Of a stretch of 44,959 nt of DNA, positions 1 through 9,647 are shown piece by piece; positions within the stretch are counted from its first letter, which is position 1; each line of letters starts with the position of its first letter. The notes beneath the pieces were generated by a model that did not search any database, was not told the origin of the DNA, and saw only the letters and a list, made by a program, of their open reading frames with translations. Made by a program: the position numbers and the translations under genes. The stretch is from NCBI GenBank assembly GCA_965603355.1, contig CBFDCQ010000020.1, positions 1-44,959 of the forward strand, given 5' to 3'. Origin of the DNA: CBFDCQ01 sp965603355 (lineage in GTDB: Bacteria; Hydrogenedentota; CAZGCA01; CBFDCQ01).

Positions 1-387
1 CTTCAGGCTCTTTGGCGCGTGAAGGATCTGAGTGCTTTAGGTAGATAATAAATGCGCGGCCATGGGTGAATTCCCGTGGCTGGGCATGTTTATACTTGCC
101 GTAGTTCCAGGGTCATCCATGACAAATACTTGTCATGGATGTCTCCGGGATTTTGGGAATTGGTTTTGAATTCCTCTACGGGTGTCGCTATGGTGAATGA
201 CGCGCTCGCGATGGGCGCACGCGGGCTAGTAGAGGCTATCCCGATACCAAACCAGAGCGATTGGTTGAAAGAAGCTATCCTGGACATTGATGTAACCTAA
301 GGAGTTTCGACATCCACGGAGGGATGGCCTCGCAGGCAGAAGTCTGCGACGGTTTTCGGATAGCTTCGCCCTGAAACAGCGTCAAGC
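1..387. other. Window start, no convincing gene
   Basis: This stretch holds no gene I can support. In frame 1 the first 45 bases read LQALWRVKDLSALGR followed by TAA at 46-48, so the tail of a gene lying outside the window is possible. A 74-codon open frame at 76-300 has no ribosome site and runs through a perfect palindrome, so both strands encode the same IHDKYLSWM peptide. That points to a repeat and not a protein. A weaker inverted repeat, TCGCAG...CTGCGA, lies near 330-350. Confidence 0.4.
114..141. repeat. Perfect 12-bp inverted repeat
   Basis: Arms CATCCATGACAA (114-125) and TTGTCATGGATG (130-141) are exact reverse complements around a 4-base loop, ATAC. No T-run follows, so it is not a classical terminator. 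It may be a dispersed palindromic (REP-like) unit or a protein binding site. Confidence 0.75.
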
Positions 388-423
388 GTGCTGACAGGCA
401 CGAACTACCGTGCCTGTCAGCAC
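388..423. repeat. Perfect 15-bp stem-loop upstream of the GH127 gene
   Basis: Arms GTGCTGACAGGCACG (388-402) and CGTGCCTGTCAGCAC (409-423) pair perfectly around the 6-base loop AACTAC. It lies about 95 bases before the GH127 start. ATTATTCC follows, with no proper T-run. It could be a dispersed palindrome, an operator, or a terminator for an unseen upstream gene. Confidence 0.75.
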
Positions 424-516
424 ATTATTCCACAAGACACAGAGAAGAGACGATATCGAGTGGCGGCAGGTTTTTCGGAATGCAAGGGAGTCTGCGACAT
501 AGGAAGGAGCGGAAGT

Positions 517-2430
517 ATGACTCATGAGACCCGGTTGAACCGACGAAGTTGGCATCGGTTGTCCACCGTGCTTGGCCGCGGCAGCGCGACGGTATGTTTA
601 CTGTGCTTCTCGGCGGTGTTAACGTCGGCGGCGTTGGCGCTTCCTGCCGATGTGGTTAAGCCCGCGGTCGAGACGAAGGTGGAAATTGCCTTCGAGCCGG
701 CTGATTTCCAACAAACGACCTACAGCGACGGTTGGATTCCGGATCGTATGGAAATCAATGTCGAGAAACGCCTGCTTCAACTCGATCTGGATATGATCCT
801 CGATCCTTTTGTCAACCGGCCGGGCCCTCAATGGTGGGTTGGCGAACATGTCGGCAAATACCTGCATGCGGCGAGCTACGCGTGGCGGTTCACGGGCGAT
901 GACCGCCTCAGGGAACGCATGGACTACGCGGTCCAAGGGCTGATCGATACCCAACTCCCCAATGGGTATCTCGGCACGTACGAGGAGAAAGCCCAATTCG
1001 GCCAGGGAGACGGACTCGGGTGGGAGGGCCCGATCTGGGACGTCTGGACGCACAAGTACAACCTCATTGGGTTGCTCTCGTACTATCAGGCCACCGGCGA
1101 CAGTCAGGCGCTCGAGGCGGCCAAGCGCGCCGCGGATCTGATGTACGAGAACTTCGTCGTGAAGAAGAGGAGCATGAGGCTTGCCAGCGCCCACATGGGC
1201 ATGGCCGCCACCAGCGTGCTCGAACCCATTTCCGTGCTGTACCGGCTGACAGGCGATCCGCGCTATCTCGAGTTCTGTCACTTCATCGTCAATGCATGGG
1301 AAGACGAGAATGACCCTGTGACCTGGATGTATGAAGAGGGCTGCCAGCTCTTAACAAGTCTCTTGGAGCACGGAAGCGTATATAAGACGGCTAACAGGAA
1401 AGCTTACGAAATGCTGTCGAACATCGTCGGGCTCCTCGAGTTGTACCGCGTCGATCCCGACGAACGCTACATTACCGCCGCGAAAAACGCATGGAAAGAC
1501 ATTGCGACACAGCGGCTCTACATAACCGGAACTGCGAGTTATCACGAGCAGTTCACGCCCGCTCATAGACTGCCTCCCGGCGAGGCGGTTGGAGAAGGCT
1601 GCGTCACCGTCACCTGGCTTCAGCTTACGACCCACCTCCTCGAACTGACGGGAGAGGTTCAGTATGCCGATGAACTCGAGCGCACCGTGTACAACGCGCT
1701 CTTGGCTGCGCAGTCGCCTCATACTGGTGAGATCGCCTATTTCGCACCACTGCTGGGTCAGAGGTGGTACGGCGATCGCGATCGGAAGATGGATCCTCAA
1801 ATCACTTGCTGTTCAAGCAGCATCCCCCGCGGCATTGCCATGATCCCGGAGTTCTCCTCCGGCACGCTGAACGGCAAACCGGCCCTGCTTCAGTACATCC
1901 CGGGAAGCCACGCGCTGCGTTACGGTGAGGGCGGCAATCGTAGGAACGTCACCCTCCATGTCCGTGGCGATTATCCCGAAACCGGTGACCTCGAAATTGA
2001 AGTCGAGCTGGAAGAGGCAGCTCGTTTCCCACTCGTGCTGCGTGTTCCCGCGTGGGCGAAAGGATTCGAGGCGGCGGTGGCCGGCGCTCGCTATACGCCT
2101 TCGGGTAATCGTCTCCTCGAGATTGATCGAGAATGGTCGCCGGGCGATAAGGTCCAGGTGACCATCCCTCTAGAAATTCGCATAGTCCCCGATGGAGATA
2201 AGACTACCGACACGGTGGCTTTCGTTCGCGGGCCGCAGGTCCTCGCCACCGACACCGCCATCGAAGAAAGCGGCGGCATCCCCGAAGAAGGCTGGTGGGG
2301 CGACACCGTGTACACGTACACTGTTCGGCAGCAGAGCGTAGAGAAAGAATTCCTGCTAGTGCCCTTCGCTGACGCAGGCCAGAACAAGGAGAAGTACGCT
2401 GCACTCCACGAAGGGATCGAAGCGCCATAG
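517..2430 (+). CDS. Secreted GH127 family beta-L-arabinofuranosidase-like hydrolase
   Basis: Predicted 637-residue exported glycoside hydrolase of family GH127 (DUF1680), the family of retaining beta-L-arabinofuranosidases that use a zinc-bound cysteine nucleophile. The start at 517 is chosen because AGGAAGGAGC lies just upstream and the product then begins with a basic, hydrophobic signal peptide of about 45 residues. The catalytic set is visible: HEQF Glu344, GEGC Glu360 and Cys362, and Cys431-Cys432 in ITCC. The 16-residue spacing between the two glutamates equals that of the characterised enzyme HypBA1 (Glu322/Glu338). One expected difference is SSSIPRG after the Cys pair, where many members have a conserved Asn-Gly. 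It stands alone behind a palindromic region. The arabinose catabolic operon about 33 kb downstream makes L-arabinose a sensible product. Specificity within GH127/GH146 is not certain. Confidence 0.88.
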   Translation: MTHETRLNRRSWHRLSTVLGRGSATVCLLCFSAVLTSAALALPADVVKPAVETKVEIAFEPADFQQTTYSDGWIPDRMEINVEKRLLQLDLDMILDPFVNRPGPQWWVGEHVGKYLHAASYAWRFTGDDRLRERMDYAVQGLIDTQLPNGYLGTYEEKAQFGQGDGLGWEGPIWDVWTHKYNLIGLLSYYQATGDSQALEAAKRAADLMYENFVVKKRSMRLASAHMGMAATSVLEPISVLYRLTGDPRYLEFCHFIVNAWEDENDPVTWMYEEGCQLLTSLLEHGSVYKTANRKAYEMLSNIVGLLELYRVDPDERYITAAKNAWKDIATQRLYITGTASYHEQFTPAHRLPPGEAVGEGCVTVTWLQLTTHLLELTGEVQYADELERTVYNALLAAQSPHTGEIAYFAPLLGQRWYGDRDRKMDPQITCCSSSIPRGIAMIPEFSSGTLNGKPALLQYIPGSHALRYGEGGNRRNVTLHVRGDYPETGDLEIEVELEEAARFPLVLRVPAWAKGFEAAVAGARYTPSGNRLLEIDREWSPGDKVQVTIPLEIRIVPDGDKTTDTVAFVRGPQVLATDTAIEESGGIPEEGWWGDTVYTYTVRQQSVEKEFLLVPFADAGQNKEKYAALHEGIEAP

Positions 2431-2547
2431 ACAGCGTCGGAAGAGTACTCCACGGAATAGCGTCCAACGCGAGCCCCGTTGACCCTATTGCCCACATGAA
2501 CTATCTGAGACTGCGAAATTCTCGGAGGAAGTCCAGTTCCAACCGGG

Positions 2548-2576
2548 TTGACAATTGCCGTCGATTTAGTTATCAT
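2548..2576 (+). promoter_or_regulatory. Sigma-70-type promoter for tRNA-Leu-tig-clpP-clpX
   Basis: TTGACA (2548-2553) and TATCAT (2571-2576) are separated by exactly 17 bases. Transcription would start near 2583, giving a leader of about 128 nt before the tRNA. No other comparable promoter is seen before clpP, so the block is probably cotranscribed. Confidence 0.6.
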
Positions 2577-2710
2577 CCGTCACAGGTTATCGCAGAAAGG
2601 TGTCAGAGTGGGCTGGAAAAGCTCCGGCTAGGTTTGGAGGGCCGATTATCCCAGTTGCGCGCGGGAATCTGCTCTTGTGGACTTGGAAAACGTCAGGGTG
2701 GCGACGTTAG

Positions 2711-2795
2711 GGGCGGGTGGCGGAACTGGCAGACGCGCTAGATTTAGGATCTAGTACCGAAAGGTGTGCGGGTTCGAGTCCCGCCTCGCCCACCA
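2711..2795 (+). tRNA. tRNA-Leu, anticodon UAG
   Basis: The acceptor arms GGGCGGG (2711-2717) and CTCGCCC (2785-2791) pair with one G-U, followed by discriminator A and an encoded CCA (2793-2795). The anticodon stem CTAGA/TCTAG encloses the loop TTTAGGA, with TAG at 2745-2747, so it reads CUN leucine codons. A long variable arm fits a class II tRNA. GCGGG-TTCGAGT-CCCGC is the T arm. Only 12 bases separate its CCA from the trigger factor start, so processing of the tRNA would also create the 5' end of the tig message. Confidence 0.95.
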
Positions 2796-2807
2796 CAGAA
2801 AACGGAC

Positions 2808-4181
2808 ATGAACATGGAAAACGTAAAGGTCACAGTCGAGGCTAAAGATAATTGCGTGCGCGTGCTCGATGTCGAAGTTCCCGCTGAAGAGGTCAACAAA
2901 CAGATAGAGGAACTTCTCGAGGAAACAAAGAGTACGGCGACCGTGCCGGGGTTCAGGACCGGCAGGGCTCCGCGCAGAGTGCTCGAGAGAAGGTTTGGCA
3001 AGCGGGTGAGGGAGACTGCCATTGACGGCGCTGTCGCAGAATCGTACGAGGAAGCGCTCAAGTCCCAGGAGCTGACCGCCATAGCCGACCCCGACATTCA
3101 GGATGTCAGCTTCGAGGAGAACGAGCCTCTTAAGTACCGGGCGGTGATCGAAGTATCGCCGCGCGTGGTGGAACTTGACGAGTATAAAGGGCTGGTGCTC
3201 GAGAGAGGTGTCCGTGAACTGACCGACGCTGATGTCGAGCGGGTGCTTGAGAACACGCGAGAGGCGCACGCCGTTTACGTGCCGCGCGACGCTAAAGCGG
3301 CAGCCGACGGCGACCTCATAGTCATTGACTATCAGGGTGCTATAGAAGGCGAACCTTTTGAGGGCGGTGAGGGCGAAAACGTTACCCTAGTGCTCGGAGG
3401 ACGCGGCTTTTTTCCGCAGTTCAACGAGGCGCTGCGCGGGCTCGTTCCGGAAAGCGAGAGCGAGGTCAAGGTGACATTTCCTGAAGACTATGATAGGAAG
3501 GATCTCGCAGGTCGGGAAGCCGTATTCAGCGTTAAGGTTAAAGAGGTCAAGGAGCGCGTCGTGCCTGCGCTTGACAGCGAGTTCGCCAAAGAGGCGGGCA
3601 GCTGCGACACGGTTGAGGAGTTCAAGAAGCGAATTCGCGAACAACTTGAGACAACGGAAAGAAATCGCGGCGAAGCTCATGTTCGAGGGCAGGCGGCGAG
3701 TAAGATCGCTGAAAGCTCCACTTTCGAACTGCCGCAGTCGGCAATTGAACACGTCGCCCAGGAGATCCTCGAGGAGAAGGTGAGAGAACTCCATCAGGCG
3801 GGGGTCGCGGAGAAGGATATCAGAGAGAACGAGGACAAGCTGCGAGAGGGATGTATCAGGGATGCAGAAGAATCGTTGAAGATAGCATGTCTTGAACAGG
3901 AAATAGCAAAGCGGGAGGAACTTACAGTCACGGACGAGGAGGTCGAGCAGGAAAAGGCCGACCTGAAGGAGACGGCCGGAGTTAAGGCGGAAACCGTTGA
4001 CAGCTACTTTGACGTGCCTGACCTGGTTGAGCGGTACCGCCTGCGGATGCTGAGAAGGAAAGCCCTTGATCTCGTGGTCGAAGCCGCAAGGATCAAGGAC
4101 GTTCCCGTCGCTGCCGAGGAGCCAACGGAGCCGCAGCAGGGTGATGAGGGTGGCAGCGATGCGGAGCAAACCGCTGAGTGA
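2808..4181 (+). CDS. tig: Trigger factor, ribosome-associated chaperone
   Basis: Predicted 457-residue trigger factor, which docks on the ribosome exit tunnel and assists folding of new chains, with a peptidyl-prolyl isomerase domain. The ribosome-docking signature GFRTGRAP is at residues 48-55. The central FKBP-like domain (about 155-240) shows GDLIVIDYQG, and a helical C-terminal chaperone region ends in an acidic tail. The start at 2808 is preferred over upstream codons because those lie inside the tRNA; a second Met lies two codons later. The upstream ribosome site is weak. The order tRNA-Leu, tig, clpP, clpX is a familiar proteostasis cluster in several bacterial groups, and the clpP start lies only 24 bases after the stop. 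Confidence 0.95.
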   Translation: MNMENVKVTVEAKDNCVRVLDVEVPAEEVNKQIEELLEETKSTATVPGFRTGRAPRRVLERRFGKRVRETAIDGAVAESYEEALKSQELTAIADPDIQDVSFEENEPLKYRAVIEVSPRVVELDEYKGLVLERGVRELTDADVERVLENTREAHAVYVPRDAKAAADGDLIVIDYQGAIEGEPFEGGEGENVTLVLGGRGFFPQFNEALRGLVPESESEVKVTFPEDYDRKDLAGREAVFSVKVKEVKERVVPALDSEFAKEAGSCDTVEEFKKRIREQLETTERNRGEAHVRGQAASKIAESSTFELPQSAIEHVAQEILEEKVRELHQAGVAEKDIRENEDKLREGCIRDAEESLKIACLEQEIAKREELTVTDEEVEQEKADLKETAGVKAETVDSYFDVPDLVERYRLRMLRRKALDLVVEAARIKDVPVAAEEPTEPQQGDEGGSDAEQTAE

Positions 4182-4205
4182 CCTGGGAGAAAGGATTTTG
4201 CAGTC

Positions 4206-4793
4206 ATGGCGTTGATTCCGATGATAGTCGAGCAGTCGAGCCGCGGGGAAAGGGCGTATGACATATATTCGAGGCTGCTTAAAGACCGGATCATATTCCT
4301 CGGCATGCCGATCGACGATCACGTGGCGAACGTAGCTATAGCGCAGCTTCTCTTCCTCGAGTATGAGGATCCGGACAAGGACATCAATCTGTACATAAAC
4401 AGTCCCGGCGGGCTTGTGACTGCGGGACTCGCCGTGTATGACACGATGCAGTTTATCAAGGCGCCCATCTCGACGATCTGCCTGGGACAGGCAGCGAGCA
4501 TAGCAGCGTTGCTCCTGGCCGCCGGAACGGATGGCAAGCGGTTTGCTCTGCCGTACTCCCGCATACTCATTCACCAGCCGATTGCCGGCATAGCGGGTCA
4601 GGCAACCGACATCGACATTCAGGCAAAGGAGATACTCCGGCTGCGTGATACACTTAACGAAATCCTGACAAAGCACACTAATCAGGACATCGAGCGGGTC
4701 AGGAAAGATACTGAACGAGATTTTTTCATGTCGGCCACCGAGGCCCAAGAATATGGTATAATAGACGAGGTCATGGTGGGTAAACGGGATTGA
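4206..4793 (+). CDS. clpP: ATP-dependent Clp protease proteolytic subunit
   Basis: Predicted 195-residue ClpP serine protease, which forms the tetradecameric chamber fed by ClpX. The catalytic triad is complete: Ser98 in GQAASIAALLLAAG, His123 in RILIHQP, and Asp172 in ERDFFMSATEAQEYG. The oligomer and substrate groove motif INSPGG is present at residues 64-69. Length is standard. It starts 24 bases after tig and ends 29 bases before clpX, so it is cotranscribed with both. Nothing unusual is seen. Confidence 0.97.
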   Translation: MALIPMIVEQSSRGERAYDIYSRLLKDRIIFLGMPIDDHVANVAIAQLLFLEYEDPDKDINLYINSPGGLVTAGLAVYDTMQFIKAPISTICLGQAASIAALLLAAGTDGKRFALPYSRILIHQPIAGIAGQATDIDIQAKEILRLRDTLNEILTKHTNQDIERVRKDTERDFFMSATEAQEYGIIDEVMVGKRD

Positions 4794-4822
4794 CCCGGCA
4801 ACACGGCCAGAGGTGAAAGGTG

Positions 4823-6076
<1,254 letters not shown>

Positions 6077-6299
6077 CCCTCTTCTCAAGCTGCTTTTTTC
6101 GCTTCATCCCTGCGAACCGAACGTTGGTCGTCGACACCCGGGCTGGCGCAGTTCCCGGGCATTCTCCGGCCGACCTCGATTATGACTGATTGGAGATAGC
6201 CAACGAGGGTTGTTTGCGCAGTCTCGAACGGGTTCGCGGCGGCGCAGGCGTCACCCACCGGACGCGCACGTTGGCCTTACAAGCAACTGAGGGCTGACA

Positions 6300-7307
6300 A
6301 TGGATTTTGCATTGTCGATCATAATACCGGCGTTCAACGCCGAGAAAACCATCGGTGCCTTGCTCGAATCGGTCGTAAACGATGCTGACGATACCATAGA
6401 AGTAATAGTAGTCGATGATTGTTCGACCGACGGTACCGCCGAGATTGTCGGACGGTTCCCCTCAGTGCGGATTGTGCGCGCGGACTCTCGCCGTGGGGCG
6501 GCGGCGGCGCGGAACCTGGGCGTACGACACGCAACGCACGATCTTCTGGTATTCACGGACGCTGACACGGTCTTCGAGGAGGGGACTATCCCCAGCATAC
6601 GACACTTCCTGAGTTCGCACCCGGGAGCCCTGTGTGCAGCAGGAATCTACTCGCGCGTCCCTGCAAACAAAGGGTTTATGCCGCGGTACAAAGCGTTATG
6701 GGAGTGCGCGATGCTGGAGTTGGGAGATAAAGGAAAGGAAATCTCGCAGATAGTCGGTTTTCCGGTGCGACCTGGGATCGTGCACAGAAGTCTTTTCGAG
6801 AGGGTTAAGGGTTTCGACGAAGAGAGTTTCAGCGGAGCCGACCTTGAGGATATGGATTTCGGCAACCGAGTCGCTAAGATCTCTCCCATATATACCGTAA
6901 GATATATCAGGATACGCCACAACTATCCCGAGCGGCTCCTGAAGGAGTTGAGGACATTTGCGCGCCGCTCGTTCCTTTGGCCTAGGACCTTCTTGAAGCA
7001 CCGGATGTTTGAGGGGCTCGGTGAAGCTAGCCTCGAGAACGTGTTTGCGAATGTTGCGGCGTTGCTCTTGCCGGTAGGACTTGTCTGCGCGCTCTGGCGC
7101 AAATGGTTCCTGTGGTTCGCGCTCGCGTGCCTGACACTGTTCGTCGTGGCTAATTGGCGGTTCTACCGGCTCGCTTTCAAGGAAGAGGGAGTGCTCTTCG
7201 CGGTGCGGTCCGCTTTGACACGCTACATTCATGTCGTTGTGCTAGCTGCATCGGCAGGTTTTTCGATTGTGACACTACCGTTTGCCAAGCGGAAGCAGGA
7301 GAACTGA
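6300..7307 (+). CDS. Family 2 glycosyltransferase, membrane-attached
   Basis: Predicted 335-residue GT-A fold glycosyltransferase of family GT2, expected to transfer a sugar from a nucleotide donor at the inner face of the membrane. The N-terminus shows the typical LSIIIPAFNAEKTI strand and VVDDCSTDGT. The metal-binding DAD motif is at residues 87-89 in FTDADT. GADLEDMDFGNRV fits the acceptor/ED region. Several hydrophobic segments (about 240-325) suggest two or three membrane helices at the C-terminus. The stop overlaps the next start (TGATG), so it is probably translationally coupled to the radical SAM gene. Donor and acceptor cannot be told from sequence. Confidence 0.88.
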   Translation: MDFALSIIIPAFNAEKTIGALLESVVNDADDTIEVIVVDDCSTDGTAEIVGRFPSVRIVRADSRRGAAAARNLGVRHATHDLLVFTDADTVFEEGTIPSIRHFLSSHPGALCAAGIYSRVPANKGFMPRYKALWECAMLELGDKGKEISQIVGFPVRPGIVHRSLFERVKGFDEESFSGADLEDMDFGNRVAKISPIYTVRYIRIRHNYPERLLKELRTFARRSFLWPRTFLKHRMFEGLGEASLENVFANVAALLLPVGLVCALWRKWFLWFALACLTLFVVANWRFYRLAFKEEGVLFAVRSALTRYIHVVVLAASAGFSIVTLPFAKRKQEN

Positions 7308-8416
7308 TGGTCAGGTACGGGCAATTGCTAACGACCTTGCTGCATCCGCGGTCGCTGAGTTACTGCATCTTCTTTGTGACCGCTCGGTGCAATTACCGGT
7401 GCAAGATGTGCTTCTATTGGAACGAGATCGACGATGCAGATCTCGCGAAGGAGCTCTCGCTGGAAGAGATCCAGAAGATTGCCGAAAACATGCCTCATCT
7501 CTTCGACTTGAACCTGACCGGCGGGGAACCCTTTCTTCGTGAAGACCTCGCGGATGTCGTTCGGGCTTTCTACGAGCGCAGCAGTCTACGTTTCATGACC
7601 GTGCCAACCAACGGGTCTATGCCGGAACGGATTGCGGACACCGTGGAGAAAATCCGCGATAGTTGCCCCGACCTATGGTTGAGAATAACACTTTCCCTGG
7701 ACGATATTGGCGAGATGCATGACGAGATACGCGGTGTGAAGGGCGCCTTTGAGCGAACGCTTGAAACCCACGATAGGCTGGCTGAGATCGTCCGCCGCCG
7801 CACGAACCTTTCTCTAGGGATGGCAACAGTCTTTTCGAGATACAACCAGGACAGAATATCCGAGATATACGACTTCATCGAGAGCAGGCTCGAGGTGGAT
7901 AATTTCGGTGTCCTGCTTGCGCGGGGTGATACGCGCGAGGAGGCCGCGACCGATGTTGAACTTGAGAAGTACGCCGGAGCAGTTCGTGAGGCGCACGCGC
8001 GATTGGCGGGACGACGACGGGGCAGGTCTCTGTATGACAGGTTGTTTAAGGCAATGGGTCAGAGTGTCGGCGACCTGATCATCAGGACCGTGCTGGAGAA
8101 CCGGGCTGTGCTACCGTGCGTGGCGGGGCGCCGCATGGTGGTCGTTGGGCCGACGGGCGAGGTCAGGCCTTGCGAGATGCTCGGGCCGCTGATCGAGCAC
8201 AAGGGATTCCCTCTCGACACGGACGTTATGGGGAACCTGCGTGAAACCGAGTACGATATCAGGCGGATTCTGACCAGCGAGAGGGCACGACACATTGTTC
8301 ACACAATAAGGAAACAGCGGTGCCACTGCTCATTTGAGTGCGCAGGTACCGCCAATATTGCGTTTAACGCGCGGGCCTATCCGCTCCTCCTAAGGAATCT
8401 ATTTCGGACATTATGA
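7307..8416 (+). CDS. Radical SAM protein with extra C-terminal cysteines
   Basis: Predicted 369-residue radical SAM enzyme. The 4Fe-4S/SAM motif CxxxCxxC is Cys28, Cys32, Cys35 (CNYRCKMC), followed by the LTGGEP motif that contacts SAM. A second cysteine set, Cys271, Cys289, Cys339, Cys341 and Cys345, resembles a SPASM/twitch-like auxiliary cluster, seen in enzymes that modify peptides or proteins and in MoaA-like relatives. The ATG shares one base with the stop of the glycosyltransferase gene (TGATG). The substrate is unknown. Coupling to a GT2 gene suggests a role in making a surface glycan, lipid or modified peptide. I see no features specific to sulfatase maturases. Confidence 0.85.
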   Translation: MVRYGQLLTTLLHPRSLSYCIFFVTARCNYRCKMCFYWNEIDDADLAKELSLEEIQKIAENMPHLFDLNLTGGEPFLREDLADVVRAFYERSSLRFMTVPTNGSMPERIADTVEKIRDSCPDLWLRITLSLDDIGEMHDEIRGVKGAFERTLETHDRLAEIVRRRTNLSLGMATVFSRYNQDRISEIYDFIESRLEVDNFGVLLARGDTREEAATDVELEKYAGAVREAHARLAGRRRGRSLYDRLFKAMGQSVGDLIIRTVLENRAVLPCVAGRRMVVVGPTGEVRPCEMLGPLIEHKGFPLDTDVMGNLRETEYDIRRILTSERARHIVHTIRKQRCHCSFECAGTANIAFNARAYPLLLRNLFRTL

Positions 8417-8582
8417 CCTGGACGCGTTCCGCTCTCCTGTCAGGGTTTATGACGGAAATCGCAAACGTTGGAAGTACTTCATCTGGATCCACATCTATGG
8501 CGCTGCCCTGCGTCACGATCCTGAGCGCCTCTGATGCGGACTCTTATGACCGTTTTCCCCGAGAGTGGGTATTGGGCGCGGT

Positions 8583-8610
8583 TTGACTTTCGTCCGTGAG
8601 AGGATATAGT
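8583..8610 (+). promoter_or_regulatory. Putative sigma-70 promoter of the small unknown gene
   Basis: TTGACT (8583-8588) and TATAGT (8605-8610) are separated by 16 bases. The leader then holds an imperfect stem, TGCTGG...CCAGCA, near 8629-8656 and a strong ribosome site TAGGAGGA (8667-8674). Confidence 0.45.
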
Positions 8611-8680
8611 ATAAAAGCAGGTAGGACATGCTGGCAAGGCTGAGACGTTTCCAGCACACGGTGCGGTAGGAGGACGTCCG

Positions 8681-9025
8681 GTGAAGCTTGTGAACGGCGA
8701 ACGGTCGCGGTGTCAGGAGGAGGATCAGGCAGTTGCGGTAGAGAACCGCAAGCTGCGTATGCTCAGAGTCGCAGTTGACACGGCGTATGCGCTGATCCTT
8801 CAGGCGGACCTCACAATCGACGAAGCGCTCGACATAGTCAACGCGACCAAGCGTAGGGCTCTGATCTTGTTTCCCGACAAGGAACAGACGTTCGACCTGA
8901 TTTACGGGCCTCGGCTGTCTCGCGCGGTGGCTGAACGGTTTGCTGGAGGCACCAATCCGCGTAAGTCCGGATTTCCCCTATGCATGAGTCATCTTGGTGA
9001 CACGTTTCTGCGTTACCCCTTATGA
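8681..9025 (+). CDS. Small helical protein of unknown function
   Basis: I do not recognise this 114-residue protein. It starts with GTG at 8681, six bases after an excellent TAGGAGGA ribosome site, and has its own promoter, so it is probably real. Residues from about 20 to 90 look like mixed amphipathic helices rich in Arg, Glu and Ala (for example RMLRVAVDTAYALILQ), with no signal peptide or membrane segment. The last roughly 25 residues look less ordered. A decayed IS1380-family transposase begins exactly at the stop codon (ATGA overlap), so the natural C-terminus may have been changed by the insertion. Confidence 0.55.
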   Translation: MKLVNGERSRCQEEDQAVAVENRKLRMLRVAVDTAYALILQADLTIDEALDIVNATKRRALILFPDKEQTFDLIYGPRLSRAVAERFAGGTNPRKSGFPLCMSHLGDTFLRYPL

Positions 9026-9540
9026 ATACAAGATGTTCTGAGGGTGACGCCGCGTCTGCAAACCCCGATACCTACACCTACACGTATCTCGAAGAGGAAG
9101 ACTACCTGTACGGAATTCGTCTAGCCGCCAATCAGAGCCTACAAGGAGCCGTTGAGCATCTATGCACGCGTCCAGTCGGTCGGCTGTCGAGGCTCCCGAA
9201 GGTCTTCTGCACCAGTCTGGCCTACCAAGCCAAGAGCTGAGACGAACCGCGCCGGGTAGTCGCGAAGGTGAAATGGTACCAAAGAGAGACGTTTCTCCGA
9301 GTGGGTTTTATTGTGACGAATCTGCGCCGAAGTGATGAAAGTGTGGTGAAGTTCTACAACGGAAGGGGCACGGCGGACCACTGGATCAAGGAGCGCAAAA
9401 CGCAGTGAAGTGCATGCGGTTATCGTGCCGTGACTTCGTGGACAACCAAGTCCGCTGTCCGTCTTCGGCGGATTCACATTGGCGTACATCTAGGGAACTT
9501 GCTTCGCAGGCTCGCGCTGCCCCGGAGCGTGAAGCATTGA
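9022..9540 (+). pseudogene. Decayed IS1380-family transposase (C-terminal half)
   Basis: Translation in changing frames gives the C-terminal half of an IS1380-type DDE transposase. From 9041 it reads EGDAASANP, YLYGIRLAAN and HLCTRPVGRLSR, then reaches an in-frame TGA at 9238 where a Trp is expected (QAKS-stop-DEPRRVVAKVKW). The same frame continues with VGFIVTNL, VVKFYNGRGTADHWIKE. A frameshift near 9400 leads to NAVKCMRLSCRDFVDNQVR. Another shift near 9480 leads to HLGNLLRRLALPRSVKH. The N-terminal half and clear terminal repeats are missing. The remnant is thus inactive and old. The match rests on memory of the family, not on a search. Confidence 0.8.
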
Positions 9541-9647
9541 TCGTTGACGAAATCGGCAAGAGCGACTACAATGGGTGAGAATGAGTCTGCGGCGGTCGCA
9601 GGCGGGTCCATATGGGAAATCTCGGCTCAACGCAAAGGAGACCAACG

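Noticed and set aside
76..300. 74-residue open frame as a gene
   Set aside because: No ribosome site; the frame crosses a perfect palindrome and has a near-identical peptide on the other strand.
6120..6165. Terminator after clpX
   Set aside because: CCCGGG repeats near 6140-6160 can pair with an 11-base loop, but no T-run follows, so I do not call it.
7307..8416. Sulfatase maturase for the sulfatase at 18686
   Set aside because: The C-terminal cysteine pattern and context (coupled to a glycosyltransferase 10 kb away) do not support a maturase role.
9022..9240. Separate 72-residue gene
   Set aside because: Its sequence is part of the IS1380 transposase remnant, which continues beyond the TGA in the same frame.
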